Assembly: GCA_023457495.1 (NCBI GenBank)
Contig: JAEWLQ010000096.1
Span: 1-44,120 of the forward strand
Length of the DNA: 44,120 nt
Direction of reading: 5' to 3'
Source of the DNA: Pseudomonadota bacterium
GTDB lineage: Bacteria > Pseudomonadota > Gammaproteobacteria > Steroidobacterales > Steroidobacteraceae
The notes under the pieces were generated by a model. That model had not been told where the DNA came from. It ran no database searches and saw only the letters and a program-made list of their open reading frames with translations. Made by a program: the position numbers and the translations under genes. This document shows, in pieces, positions 25,190 to 32,704 of this stretch. Each line of letters starts with the position of its first letter. Within the stretch, counting starts at the first letter, position 1.

Positions 25190-25915
25190 CTACAGGCGGA
25201 ATGACTGACCCAAGTACACCTCACGGACTTGGGGGTTGGCAAGGATTTCTTCGGAGGATCCGGATGCGATCACGGTGCCTCCGGAGACTATGTATGCCCG
25301 CCCACAGACGCCTAGGGTTTCTCTGACGTTATGGTCGGTAACGAGCACGCCGATGCCCTTGGCGGACAGCTCATTCATGATCCTCTGGATGTCGATGACC
25401 GAAAGCGGGTCAACGCCCGCAAACGGTTCATCGAGGAGCACGAAACGGGGCTCCGCCGCCAGCGCGCGCGCGATTTCGACGCGCCGGCGCTCACCGCCGG
25501 ACAGCGCCATGCCCGGACTCTTGCGGACGTGGGCGATGCGCAACTCACCCAGGATCTGCTCGAGCCGCTCGTGGCGGGCCTGCTCGTCGAGGCTGTCGCG
25601 CGTCTCGAGGATCGACATCACGTTGTCCTCGACGCTCATCTTCCGGAACACGGAAGCTTCCTGCGGGAGGTAACCGATGCCGGCCTGCGCGCGCTGATGC
25701 ATGGCGAGGTTGGTGATGTCGCGGTCGTCGATGGTCACCGTGCCGGCGTCGGCCGGCACCAGTCCCACGATCATGTAGAACGCGGTGGTCTTGCCGGCGC
25801 CGTTCGGTCCTAACAAGCCCACGATCTCTCCGCTCTGCACCTCGAGGGAGAGGTCGGTGATCACTTGGCGGCGTTTGTAACTCTTGGCGAGATGAGTGGC
25901 GCGCAGCACGCTCAT
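25190..25915 (-). CDS. lptB: LPS export ABC transporter ATP-binding protein
   Basis: The 241-residue cytoplasmic ATPase powers the LptB2FG pump that lifts lipopolysaccharide from the inner membrane to the Lpt bridge. Walker A is GPNGAGKTT near residue 36, the signature motif is LSGGERRRVEIARAL, and Walker B is FVLLDEPFAGVDP. The start overlaps the lptA stop by 4 nt (25912-25915). LptF and LptG are not in this window, as is usual. Confidence 0.95.
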   Translation of the reverse strand: MSVLRATHLAKSYKRRQVITDLSLEVQSGEIVGLLGPNGAGKTTAFYMIVGLVPADAGTVTIDDRDITNLAMHQRAQAGIGYLPQEASVFRKMSVEDNVMSILETRDSLDEQARHERLEQILGELRIAHVRKSPGMALSGGERRRVEIARALAAEPRFVLLDEPFAGVDPLSVIDIQRIMNELSAKGIGVLVTDHNVRETLGVCGRAYIVSGGTVIASGSSEEILANPQVREVYLGQSFRL

Positions 25916-26583
25916 GGGTTCTTTTCTTCTTTGGGCGGCGCCTTCTCGCCCGGATCTCGCGGCTGAATGACGATGCGGACGCGCTCGGGATCCTTGCCGT
26001 CGGCCGCCGGCCGCCCCTGATTCTGGATGCTCTGCGTGCGGATGTTGTACACGAGCTTCTGGGCGGTGATCTCGTTGCGCCCGTCAGGGGACAACCACGC
26101 ATCGGTGATGAGGCTCACCGTGCCCTTGCCCGTCTCGTAGTCGATGGTATTGGCGCGGCCGCGTGCGGTGCTGCCGTCGTCGCGATGCTGTTCGAACTGC
26201 GCGGGCGTTCCGGTGATCGTGGCCTGCGAGATGAGATTGTCGCGGAACGAGACGACGGCCTTGTCGGAGTTGAGCTTGCCGCCTTCGGCCGTGATTCGTA
26301 CATCGCCCGAGATCGTCCACTGGCTGTTCTCGAAATCGAGGCCACCCGTGACGCGCGCTTCGGCCGCCTGGATGCGCATGTCGCACTGGGTGATGACCAC
26401 GTCGCGCAGCACCGCGTTGTTGTTGCGGTAGTCGACTTCCATCGGCTTGGCTTCGACGACGATTTCCTGGTTGGCGCAGGGCAGGGCCGCGCCCCAGGCA
26501 TGCGTGCCTAACAACATCGCGAGCGCGATGCCGGGCGCGATTCTGGGCCTGTTTCGGGGCCTATTTCCGGGTAAATCTGCCAT
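25912..26583 (-). CDS. lptA: LPS transport periplasmic protein
   Basis: The 223-residue protein has a cleavable signal peptide, preceded by a short basic stretch with a repeated NRPR, and the OstA/LptA beta-jellyroll: PMEVDYRNNNAVLRDVVITQ and later LNSDKAVVSFRDNL. It forms the periplasmic bridge that carries lipopolysaccharide from LptC to LptD. The C-terminus is lysine- and glutamate-rich and longer than typical. Its 5' end overlaps the lptC 3' end by 23 nt, and its 3' end overlaps lptB by 4 nt, so the genes are tightly coupled. Confidence 0.92.
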   Translation of the reverse strand: MADLPGNRPRNRPRIAPGIALAMLLGTHAWGAALPCANQEIVVEAKPMEVDYRNNNAVLRDVVITQCDMRIQAAEARVTGGLDFENSQWTISGDVRITAEGGKLNSDKAVVSFRDNLISQATITGTPAQFEQHRDDGSTARGRANTIDYETGKGTVSLITDAWLSPDGRNEITAQKLVYNIRTQSIQNQGRPAADGKDPERVRIVIQPRDPGEKAPPKEEKNP

Positions 26584-27181
26584 GCACGTCGGATTCTAGA
26601 CGCAGAGTACCCGCCTTCAAGTCGGCCTGCATGCCCCTTGCGTTCAGCTCATGTCCCGACCAGCCGAGCGTGACCGGCTCATCCGTCTCGATGAACTCGG
26701 TCGGCGTGTTGATCCGCATGATTTCGGTGGTGAGTGTCAGCGGCTCACCACTGCCCGGTGCGTGGCCGGTGACCCGGACGTTGCCGGTGAGCTCCACGTC
26801 ATCCCCGTTGGCGCGCACCTGACCGCGGTCCGACTCGAGGTGCCACACTTCCTTCGATTCCGTGGGGCCGGGGGTCGCTTCGCCGGCGATGCGGGGCTGC
26901 GCGCCGGGGTGATAGTCCATCTCGAGCTTTTCGAGTTCGATGACTCCGGCCTCGGACTGTTGGCGGATGGTCTCGGCCCGCAAGCGATAACGTTCCCGGC
27001 CGTCGTACCCGGTTTCGATGACCTCGGCGTTGCGCGCGGCGTACCCGGGGTCCGGGGGCAGGATCGCGCCCGTGGCGCCGTCATCCGGGCTGCGCCCGGC
27101 GCGTCCCAGGAAATACACGCCACCCACCAGGGCGACGAGCGCGAAGGTGCCAAGCGGCCGGGACCATCTTCGGGTGCTCAT
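26561..27181 (-). CDS. lptC: LPS export inner-membrane protein LptC
   Basis: The 206-residue protein has one N-terminal membrane anchor (LGTFALVALVGGVYFLGR) and a periplasmic beta-jellyroll of the LptC/DUF1239 type (VIETGYDGRERYRLRAETIRQ, then LTTEIMRINTPTEFIETDEP). It accepts LPS from LptB2FG and passes it to LptA. The KdsC gene lies 25 nt upstream. The gene order kdsD-kdsC-lptC-lptA-lptB is the one conserved in gammaproteobacteria. Confidence 0.92.
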   Translation of the reverse strand: MSTRRWSRPLGTFALVALVGGVYFLGRAGRSPDDGATGAILPPDPGYAARNAEVIETGYDGRERYRLRAETIRQQSEAGVIELEKLEMDYHPGAQPRIAGEATPGPTESKEVWHLESDRGQVRANGDDVELTGNVRVTGHAPGSGEPLTLTTEIMRINTPTEFIETDEPVTLGWSGHELNARGMQADLKAGTLRLESDVHGRFTRK

Positions 27182-27206
27182 GGCCTGGCTTTCATGGGCG
27201 TGCGGT

Positions 27207-27728
27207 TCAGGGGGTGGCCAGGTGTGCGGCGACGAGCCAGTCGCAGACTTCGCGCACCGCGCCTCGTCCGCCGGGCAACGTGGTGGTCATTTGCGCGGCC
27301 GCGAGTGCATCCGCGTGAGCGTCGGCCACCGCGATGCCGAGCCCGGCGGCCGCGAGAATCGGGGCGTCCGGCGTGTCGTCGCCCACGCAGGCGCATTCGG
27401 CCAGCGTCAGATTGCGCGACTTCGCCAGTTTCTCGAGCGCGGCGAGTTTGTCGGCCACGCCCTGGAACACGTGTTTGATGCCGAGATCGCGCGCGCGTTT
27501 CACGACCATCTGCGATTTGCGGCCGGAGATGATGGCGACCGTGATGCCGGCCTTCGCCACCGCCTTGATGCCGTGGCCGTCGCGCACGTGGAAAACCTTC
27601 AGCGATTCGCCGCGCACGCCGTAGAACAGCCGTCCATCGGTGAGCACGCCGTCGACGTCGAGCACCAGGAGCTTTACGCGCCGCAGCTGGCGGTGGAATC
27701 GCTCGACCGCGGGCCCGACGTCTCTCAC
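27207..27728 (-). CDS. kdsC: 3-deoxy-D-manno-octulosonate 8-phosphate phosphatase
   Basis: The 173-residue HAD-family phosphatase removes phosphate from Kdo 8-phosphate in the synthesis of the inner-core sugar Kdo. The nucleophile motif is LDVDGVLTDG (motif I), with SGRKS (motif II) and VGDDTPD (motif III); the cap-less C0 form and length match KdsC. Its start overlaps the kdsD stop by 4 nt. Confidence 0.94.
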   Translation of the reverse strand: MRDVGPAVERFHRQLRRVKLLVLDVDGVLTDGRLFYGVRGESLKVFHVRDGHGIKAVAKAGITVAIISGRKSQMVVKRARDLGIKHVFQGVADKLAALEKLAKSRNLTLAECACVGDDTPDAPILAAAGLGIAVADAHADALAAAQMTTTLPGGRGAVREVCDWLVAAHLATP

Positions 27729-28711
27729 AACACCCCGGCGCGCAGCAGGTCGTGAACGTTGAACGCGCCGATGAGCGCGCCGTTGTCATCGAGGACCGGC
27801 AGCGCGGTGATGCGGTACTGCTCCATCAGGTGCGCGGCTTCCGCGGCGAGTTCGCCGGCGCGGATCGACTTGAAAGGGGAGGTCATGACTTCGCGCATCT
27901 TCGTGACGTGCACGTCGGCCTTGCGGTCGAGCGCGCGGCGCAGGTCACCGTCGGTGAACACGCCGATCGCGCGCCCGTTCCCGACGATCACGCACATGCC
28001 GAGGCCCTTCTTCGACATGACGACCAGGCCTTCCGCGAGCGTCAGGTCGTCGCTAACTACCGGGAGGTCGTCTCCCGTGCGCATGATGTCCGCGACGTGC
28101 AGCAGCAGCTTGCGGCCGAGCGTGCCGCCCGGGTGCGAGCGCGCGAAGTCCTGCGACGTGAAGCCGCGCGCCTCGAGCAGCGCGACCGCCAGCGCATCGC
28201 CGAGCGCGAGTGTCGCCGTGGTGCTCGCGGTGGGGGCGAGGTTGAGCGGGCAGGCCTCCTCGTCGACGCTCACGTCGAGGTGCACGGTGGCGGCGCGCGC
28301 CAGATTGGATTTGGCGTTCCCGGTCATGACGATGATCGGCACGCCGAGCCGCGACAGGTGCGGAATCAGCAACAGCACCTCGGGCGTCTCGCCGGAATTG
28401 GAGATGGCGAGCAGCACGTCGTCGCGCGTGATCATGCCGATGTCGCCGTGACTGGCCTCCGCGGCGTGCACGAAAAACGAGGGGGTGCCCGTGGATGCGA
28501 GGGTCGCGGCAATCTTGCCGGCGACGTGCCCGGACTTGCCCAGGCCCGTGACGATGACCCGGCCCCGGCAATCCAGGCAGATGCGGCAGGCGCGGGCGAA
28601 CGTTTCGTCCAACCGGGGGGCGAGGGCCGATATGGCCCGCTGCTCGATGCCGAGCGCGCGCCTTCCCGCCGCGATCAGGGAGTCCGCATCGGTCTTGACC
28701 TCGGCGTTCAT
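27725..28711 (-). CDS. kdsD: arabinose 5-phosphate isomerase
   Basis: The 328-residue enzyme interconverts ribulose 5-phosphate and arabinose 5-phosphate, the first step of Kdo synthesis. An N-terminal SIS domain (VIVTGLGKSGHVAGKIAATLASTGTP) is followed by two CBS domains (MRTGDDLPVVSDDLTLAEGL and later MTSPFKSIRAGELAAEAAHLM). I start it at the ATG at 28711, which begins the family sequence; the 40-residue upstream extension would overlap ibaG. A -10-like TATGAT (28718-28723) lies 6 nt before it, with no ribosome binding site. Divergent from ibaG with only 19 nt between start codons. Confidence 0.94.
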   Translation of the reverse strand: MNAEVKTDADSLIAAGRRALGIEQRAISALAPRLDETFARACRICLDCRGRVIVTGLGKSGHVAGKIAATLASTGTPSFFVHAAEASHGDIGMITRDDVLLAISNSGETPEVLLLIPHLSRLGVPIIVMTGNAKSNLARAATVHLDVSVDEEACPLNLAPTASTTATLALGDALAVALLEARGFTSQDFARSHPGGTLGRKLLLHVADIMRTGDDLPVVSDDLTLAEGLVVMSKKGLGMCVIVGNGRAIGVFTDGDLRRALDRKADVHVTKMREVMTSPFKSIRAGELAAEAAHLMEQYRITALPVLDDNGALIGAFNVHDLLRAGVL

Positions 28712-28717
28712 GCGGGA

Positions 28718-28725
28718 ATCATAAT
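28718..28725. promoter_or_regulatory. overlapping divergent -10 elements for kdsD and ibaG
   Basis: On the minus strand TATGAT (28718-28723) precedes kdsD by 6 nt; on the plus strand CATAAT (28720-28725) precedes the ibaG GTG by 5 nt. Both match five of six consensus positions, and they overlap. A TTGACC at 28695-28700 could be the ibaG -35 at a long 19-nt spacing. Both genes would have leaderless or nearly leaderless messages. Confidence 0.45.
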
Positions 28726-28730
28726 CCAAC

Positions 28731-28979
28731 GTGATCACTCCCGAACGCATCGCCGAACTCATTCGCGCCGGACTGCCCGGCGCGGACGTCGTTGTCGAAT
28801 CCGACGACAACACCCACTTCGCCTCGCGCATCGTTGCGGCGCAATTCGCCGGTCTGCGGCCGATCGCGCGGCACCAGCTCGTCTACAAGACTCTGGGCGA
28901 ACTGGTTGGACGCGAAATCCACGCCCTGTCCATCGAGGCGTTGACCCCGCAAGAGTCGGGGTCAGACCCCATTTCCTGA
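28731..28979 (+). CDS. ibaG: BolA family protein IbaG
   Basis: The 82-residue protein is a small BolA/IbaG (YrbA) domain, which binds monothiol glutaredoxin and Fe-S clusters and is linked to acid or envelope stress. The core DNTHFASRIVAAQFAGLRPIARHQLVYKTLG contains the conserved histidines. The start is a GTG with no ribosome binding site, 19 nt from the kdsD start. The last six residues (GSDPIS) and the TGA stop are encoded by the family A repeat beginning at 28958, so the native C-terminus has been replaced or extended. It is followed by murA, the usual neighbour. Confidence 0.9.
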   Translation: MITPERIAELIRAGLPGADVVVESDDNTHFASRIVAAQFAGLRPIARHQLVYKTLGELVGREIHALSIEALTPQESGSDPIS

Positions 28980-29059
28980 AAACGGTGCCAGAGCTCTGCG
29001 TCTGTCCGGACTAGTCAGGTGAGGTCCGGCACCGTTTCCTGAAAATGGGGTCTGACCCC
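28958..29059. repeat. family A repeat, copy 3, with 32-nt inverted arms
   Basis: Two 32-nt arms (28958-28989 and 29028-29059) start and end with GGGGTCAGACCCC / GGGGTCTGACCCC and continue through ATTT to AAACGGTGCC. A 5-nt segment (CCTGA against TCAGG) is the only difference. The 38-nt centre holds its own small palindromes (GAGCTC, GTCCGGAC). The left arm provides the ibaG stop codon; the right arm abuts the murA -10 element. Confidence 0.8.
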
Positions 29060-29061
29060 AT

Positions 29062-29067
29062 TACACT
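29062..29067 (+). promoter_or_regulatory. murA -10 element next to the repeat
   Basis: TACACT directly follows the repeat (GACCCCAT-TACACT) and is followed by AGCGGCCCTTTT, a G+C-rich discriminator like those at tkt and pyk. The murA GTG is 35 nt further on. No good -35 is seen; the repeat occupies that position. Confidence 0.4.
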
Positions 29068-29102
29068 AGCGGCCCTTTTCCGGCGCCTGGCGAGACATTT
29101 CC

Positions 29103-30362
29103 GTGGACAAGCTGCAGATCAACGGTGGGATTCCCCTCGAAGGGGAGGTGCGCATCTCCGGCGCCAAGAACGCGGCGCTGCCCATCATCGCGGGGGCATT
29201 GCTCGCCGACGGCCCGGTCACCATCCGCAACGTCCCGCACCTGCAGGACGTCACCACCATGATCGAGTTGTTAGGGCGCATGGGCGTCTCGGTGACCATC
29301 GACGAGAAGATGCGCGTCGAGATCGACGGCTCGACCACGCGCGAATGTTTCGCGCCGTACGAGCTGGTCAAGACCATGCGCGCGTCGATCCTCGTGCTGG
29401 GCCCGCTGCTCGCGCGCTTCGGCAAGGCGGATGTTTCGCTGCCGGGCGGCTGCGCGATCGGCGCGCGACCGGTCAACATCCACGTCGCCGGACTGCAGGC
29501 GATGGGCGCGGACATCCAGATCGAAGGCGGTTACATCCGGGCGCGCGCCGGACGCCTCAAGGGTGCGCGGCTCAATCTCGAGACCGTCACGGTGACCGGC
29601 ACCGAAAACCTCATGATGGCCGCGACGCTGGCGGACGGCGAGACGATCATCGAAAACGCGGCGCGCGAGCCCGAGGTGGTCGACCTCGCCAACTTCCTGA
29701 TCGCGATGGGCGCGAAGATCCAGGGCGCGGGCACCGACAAGATGGTCATCCAGGGCGTCGAGAAGCTGCACGCGACCAGCTACGAGGTCCTGCCGGATCG
29801 CATCGAAGGCGGCACGTATCTCGTCGCCGGCGCGATCACCAGCGGCATCGTGCGCATCAAGAACACCAACCCCGGGCATCTCGACGCGGTGACCGCCAAG
29901 CTGATCGAAACGGGCGCGAAGGTCGGCATCGGTCCCAACTGGATCGAAGTGGACATGAAGGGCAAGCGGCCGAAGTCCGTCGACGTGCGCACCGCGCCGT
30001 ACCCGGCGTTTCCGACCGACATGCAGGCGCAGTTCGCCGCGCTCAATACGATCGCGGATGGCGTCGGCACGATCGTCGAAACGATTTTCGAGAACCGCTT
30101 CATGCATATGCTCGAGATGCGCAGGCTCGGCGCCGAGATCCGTCTCGAGGGCAACACGGCCATCATCAAGGGCGTGCCCAAGCTCACCGCGGCGCCGGTC
30201 ATGGCCACGGACCTGCGCGCGTCGGCGAGCCTGGTGCTCGCGGGGCTGGTTGCCGAAGGCCGCACGGAAATCGAGCGCATCTACCACATCGATCGTGGCT
30301 ACGAAGCGCTCGAAGAGAAGCTGGCCCAGATCGGCGCCCAGATCCGCCGCGTCCCCAACTAA
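29103..30362 (+). CDS. murA: UDP-N-acetylglucosamine 1-carboxyvinyltransferase
   Basis: The 419-residue enzyme transfers enolpyruvate from PEP to UDP-GlcNAc, the first committed step of peptidoglycan synthesis. The two-domain inside-out barrel is complete: SGAKNAALPIIAGALLADGP at the N-terminus, the catalytic Cys117 in LPGGCAIGARPVNIH (the residue attacked by fosfomycin), and the C-terminal DLRASASLVLAGLVAEG. The start is a GTG. The TAA stop (30360-30362) runs straight into a family A repeat (TAATGGGGTCAG). Located downstream of ibaG, as in many gammaproteobacteria. Confidence 0.96.
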   Translation: MDKLQINGGIPLEGEVRISGAKNAALPIIAGALLADGPVTIRNVPHLQDVTTMIELLGRMGVSVTIDEKMRVEIDGSTTRECFAPYELVKTMRASILVLGPLLARFGKADVSLPGGCAIGARPVNIHVAGLQAMGADIQIEGGYIRARAGRLKGARLNLETVTVTGTENLMMAATLADGETIIENAAREPEVVDLANFLIAMGAKIQGAGTDKMVIQGVEKLHATSYEVLPDRIEGGTYLVAGAITSGIVRIKNTNPGHLDAVTAKLIETGAKVGIGPNWIEVDMKGKRPKSVDVRTAPYPAFPTDMQAQFAALNTIADGVGTIVETIFENRFMHMLEMRRLGAEIRLEGNTAIIKGVPKLTAAPVMATDLRASASLVLAGLVAEGRTEIERIYHIDRGYEALEEKLAQIGAQIRRVPN

Positions 30363-30410
30363 TGGGGTCAGACCCCATTTGCTAGAAAACGGGGTCTGAC
30401 CCCATTTTCG
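30362..30410. repeat. family A palindromic repeat, copy 4
   Basis: AATGGGGTCAGACCCCATTT is joined by GCTAG to AAAACGGGGTCTGACCCC and ATTTT. The two 13-nt palindromes are at 30364-30376 and 30391-30403. The element starts inside the murA stop codon. Confidence 0.8.
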
Positions 30411-30664
30411 GGTGTCGCGGGCACCACTGCGGGACCACTCCTACAGCGGTATTTCCAGCCTCGCACCATTTGTGACCCAGGTCGCGATCCGGGCTTCCCT
30501 GGGTAATTTCGGTGCGCGCGTTGTGACTCAGTCCCGTTCGCCGGCAAAACACTAACTTAATACTGCCCCTCACTGTCGTTCCGCAGGTGTGGGGTCATGG
30601 ATGAGACAGCCCTCACGGCGTGAACACGCCACCGTCGCAACTAGTTCGATGAGGTCGAGGGTCC
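30411..30664. other. noncoding region before the signalling operon
   Basis: About 250 nt without a credible gene. A GTAGGAGTGG core on the minus strand near 30430-30455 (CCACTCCTAC on the plus strand) resembles the second palindromic repeat family. A TAATAC (30558-30563) could be a -10 element, but no good -35 is paired with it, and I see no -24/-12 sigma-54 site. GAGG stands 4 nt before the ATG at 30665. Confidence 0.4.
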
Positions 30665-32689
30665 ATGCAAGCACGAGAATTCGGCGCCGCTGCGCAAGGT
30701 GACACCGCGGTCAAGGGCAATCCTGGCGCGGGCTCCTTCAAAACCAAAAAGCCGCTCGCGGTCATCGCGACGCCCGACCTCGACTTGTGGGCCCAGCTCG
30801 GCCCCATGCTCGAATCGAGTTGCATGCTCAGGCATGCCGACAGCCTCGGCTCGGCCGCCGCGATGCTCAAGCCCGGCTCGCGCACGATCCTCGTCGCCGA
30901 CCTGCGCGGCCTGACCCACGACGATTTCTCGCCGATATCCGGCAGCCCGCACAATCCGGTGGTCATCGCGATCCGCGACGGCTCGTCCGCCGGCATGGTC
31001 GACGCGCTGATGCTCGAAGGCGCGATCCACGCGCTGGTCGACACGCCGGTCGAGTCCGCTCCGATGCTGCGCGCCGTCAGCGACGCGGCCCGAATCTCTT
31101 CGACCGCAGAAGCCCTGAGCGCGGTCACCGCCCCGAGCGCGAGCTCCGGTGGCCAGGAAGAAAAGTCCGGCAAGTCGCCGGTCATGATGATCGGAATCGT
31201 CGTCGCGGTGCTCGCCGCCGCCGGCGCCGGCTGGTTCTTCATGAAAGGCTCGCCGTCCGAGACCGCGGTCGCGGACGCTGCCCCGGCGCCCGCCGCCGCC
31301 GCGCCCGCCGCCGCTGCTGCCTCGAGCGAGATGCCGGTTGCGACGCTGGACGAAGTCCTCGAGAAGGCCCGCCTCGCGATGGACGAGCGCCGGTACATCG
31401 AGCCTGCCAAGAACAACGCTCTCGAACACTTCCGCCAGGTCCTGGTCATCGAGCCGGGCAACGCGGAGGCGACCGAAGGTCTCAAGCGCCTCGGCGGACT
31501 GCTGATCGCGCGTGCCCGTACCGCCCTCGAGGAGCGACGCTTCGACAACGCGCTCGCCGAGCTCGAAGCCGCGCGCAGCATCGATCCGAAGGATGCGCGT
31601 CTCGCGGAGGTCGACGCCCGTCTGGATTCGATGCGTGCGCAGACCGCGCTCGCGCAGATCCAGGCGACGCTTGCCGCGCAGAATTTCGATCGCGCGCAGG
31701 CGCTGCTCGATGGCGCGCAGAAGGATGCCCTGCTGCCGCCGGCGCAGATCGCGCAGCTTTCCAAGGACCTCGAGTCCCGGCGCCGTTCCGTGACGGTCTC
31801 GCGCCTGGTGGCGAGCGCCGAGTCGCGCATGGCGAACGGCCGGCTCGTGAGCCCGAACGACGACTCCGCGCGTGATGCGATCGCCGCCCTGCGTTCCGCG
31901 GGCGCGTCGAACGAACTGGTCTCGCGCCTCAATGGCGAGCTCAACCAGCGGCTGCTCGCCGCCGCGCGGGATGCCGCCGCCCGGGGCGACCAGGCCCAGG
32001 TGCAGGCGATGCTGACCGCCGCGCGCGAGAACGGTGTCTCCGCCGCGGCGCTCAATGCCGCCCAGCGCGACATCACCGCGGCCGCCCAGAAACAGCAGCG
32101 TACGAACGACGACATCGCCCGATTCGCGAAAGCCGCCCAGGAGCGCCTCGCGAGCGGCAACCTGCTGGCGCCGGCCAACGATTCCGCCGTTTCGAACGCG
32201 GAACGCCTGCGTCTGCTCGACGTGCGCAATCCGACGACGGTGCAGGTGGTGCGCGACGTGCGCACGCGCCTGATCGCCGAAGCACGCGCGCGCGTCGCCG
32301 CGAAACAGACCACCGAAGCCGCCGCGTTCCTCGATGCGGCCGAAAGCCTGGGGGGCGACACCGATCTCGGCGAGCTGCGCGCCGCGATCGCGAGCGCCCA
32401 GGCCGCCGCCGCGACCGCCGCTGCCGCGCCGAAGCTTCCGCCGTTGAAGATGACCCGCGCGCCGCGTCCCAAGTACCCGACTTCCGCGAAGGGAGTCGAA
32501 GGTTGGGTGCGCGTCGAGTTCTACGTGACACCCGGCGGACGCACCGAGCGCATGCGCGTGGTGTCGAGCGAGCCCGCTGGCCTGTTCGACGCGGCCGCGA
32601 TCGATGCGATGGCATCTGCCCGGTTCGAAGAATTCGACTCGACCGAATCGCGTCTCGCGGTTCAGCGCATCGTCTTCAAGCCGGAATGA
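30665..32689 (+). CDS. TonB-C/TPR membrane protein with receiver-like N-terminal domain
   Basis: The 674-residue protein has an unusual mosaic layout. Residues about 28-150 are cytoplasmic and have the alternating strand-helix look of a receiver-type domain (LAVIATPDLDLWAQLGPML, ILVADLRGL, NPVVIAIRDG), with no clear phosphoacceptor aspartate pocket. One transmembrane segment lies at about 172-194, followed by an Ala/Pro-rich linker (200-222). Residues about 226-580 are alanine-rich helical repeats of the TPR type, presumably periplasmic. The last 85 residues form a TonB-C-like domain (PRPKYPTSAKGVEGWVRVEF). It may connect the envelope to the adjoining kinase, which follows after 15 nt. I do not know a studied protein of this exact layout. 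Confidence 0.75.
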   Translation: MQAREFGAAAQGDTAVKGNPGAGSFKTKKPLAVIATPDLDLWAQLGPMLESSCMLRHADSLGSAAAMLKPGSRTILVADLRGLTHDDFSPISGSPHNPVVIAIRDGSSAGMVDALMLEGAIHALVDTPVESAPMLRAVSDAARISSTAEALSAVTAPSASSGGQEEKSGKSPVMMIGIVVAVLAAAGAGWFFMKGSPSETAVADAAPAPAAAAPAAAAASSEMPVATLDEVLEKARLAMDERRYIEPAKNNALEHFRQVLVIEPGNAEATEGLKRLGGLLIARARTALEERRFDNALAELEAARSIDPKDARLAEVDARLDSMRAQTALAQIQATLAAQNFDRAQALLDGAQKDALLPPAQIAQLSKDLESRRRSVTVSRLVASAESRMANGRLVSPNDDSARDAIAALRSAGASNELVSRLNGELNQRLLAAARDAAARGDQAQVQAMLTAARENGVSAAALNAAQRDITAAAQKQQRTNDDIARFAKAAQERLASGNLLAPANDSAVSNAERLRLLDVRNPTTVQVVRDVRTRLIAEARARVAAKQTTEAAAFLDAAESLGGDTDLGELRAAIASAQAAAATAAAAPKLPPLKMTRAPRPKYPTSAKGVEGWVRVEFYVTPGGRTERMRVVSSEPAGLFDAAAIDAMASARFEEFDSTESRLAVQRIVFKPE

Positions 32690-32704
32690 TGAAGGGAGAT
32701 ATCC

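Noticed and set aside
28958..30403. GGGGTCAGACCCC as a regulator-binding site controlling murA
   Set aside because: The palindrome recurs at gene ends in the window and as part of a longer repeat; a repeat family explains it better than an operator.
30411..30664. A sigma-54 promoter for the signalling operon
   Set aside because: No GG/GC pair with -24/-12 spacing (TGGCAC-n5-TTGC type) could be found.
30613..32472. 619-codon minus-strand frame opposite the TonB-C protein
   Set aside because: Arg/Ser/Ala-rich with no domain; the plus strand has a membrane segment and a TonB-C end.
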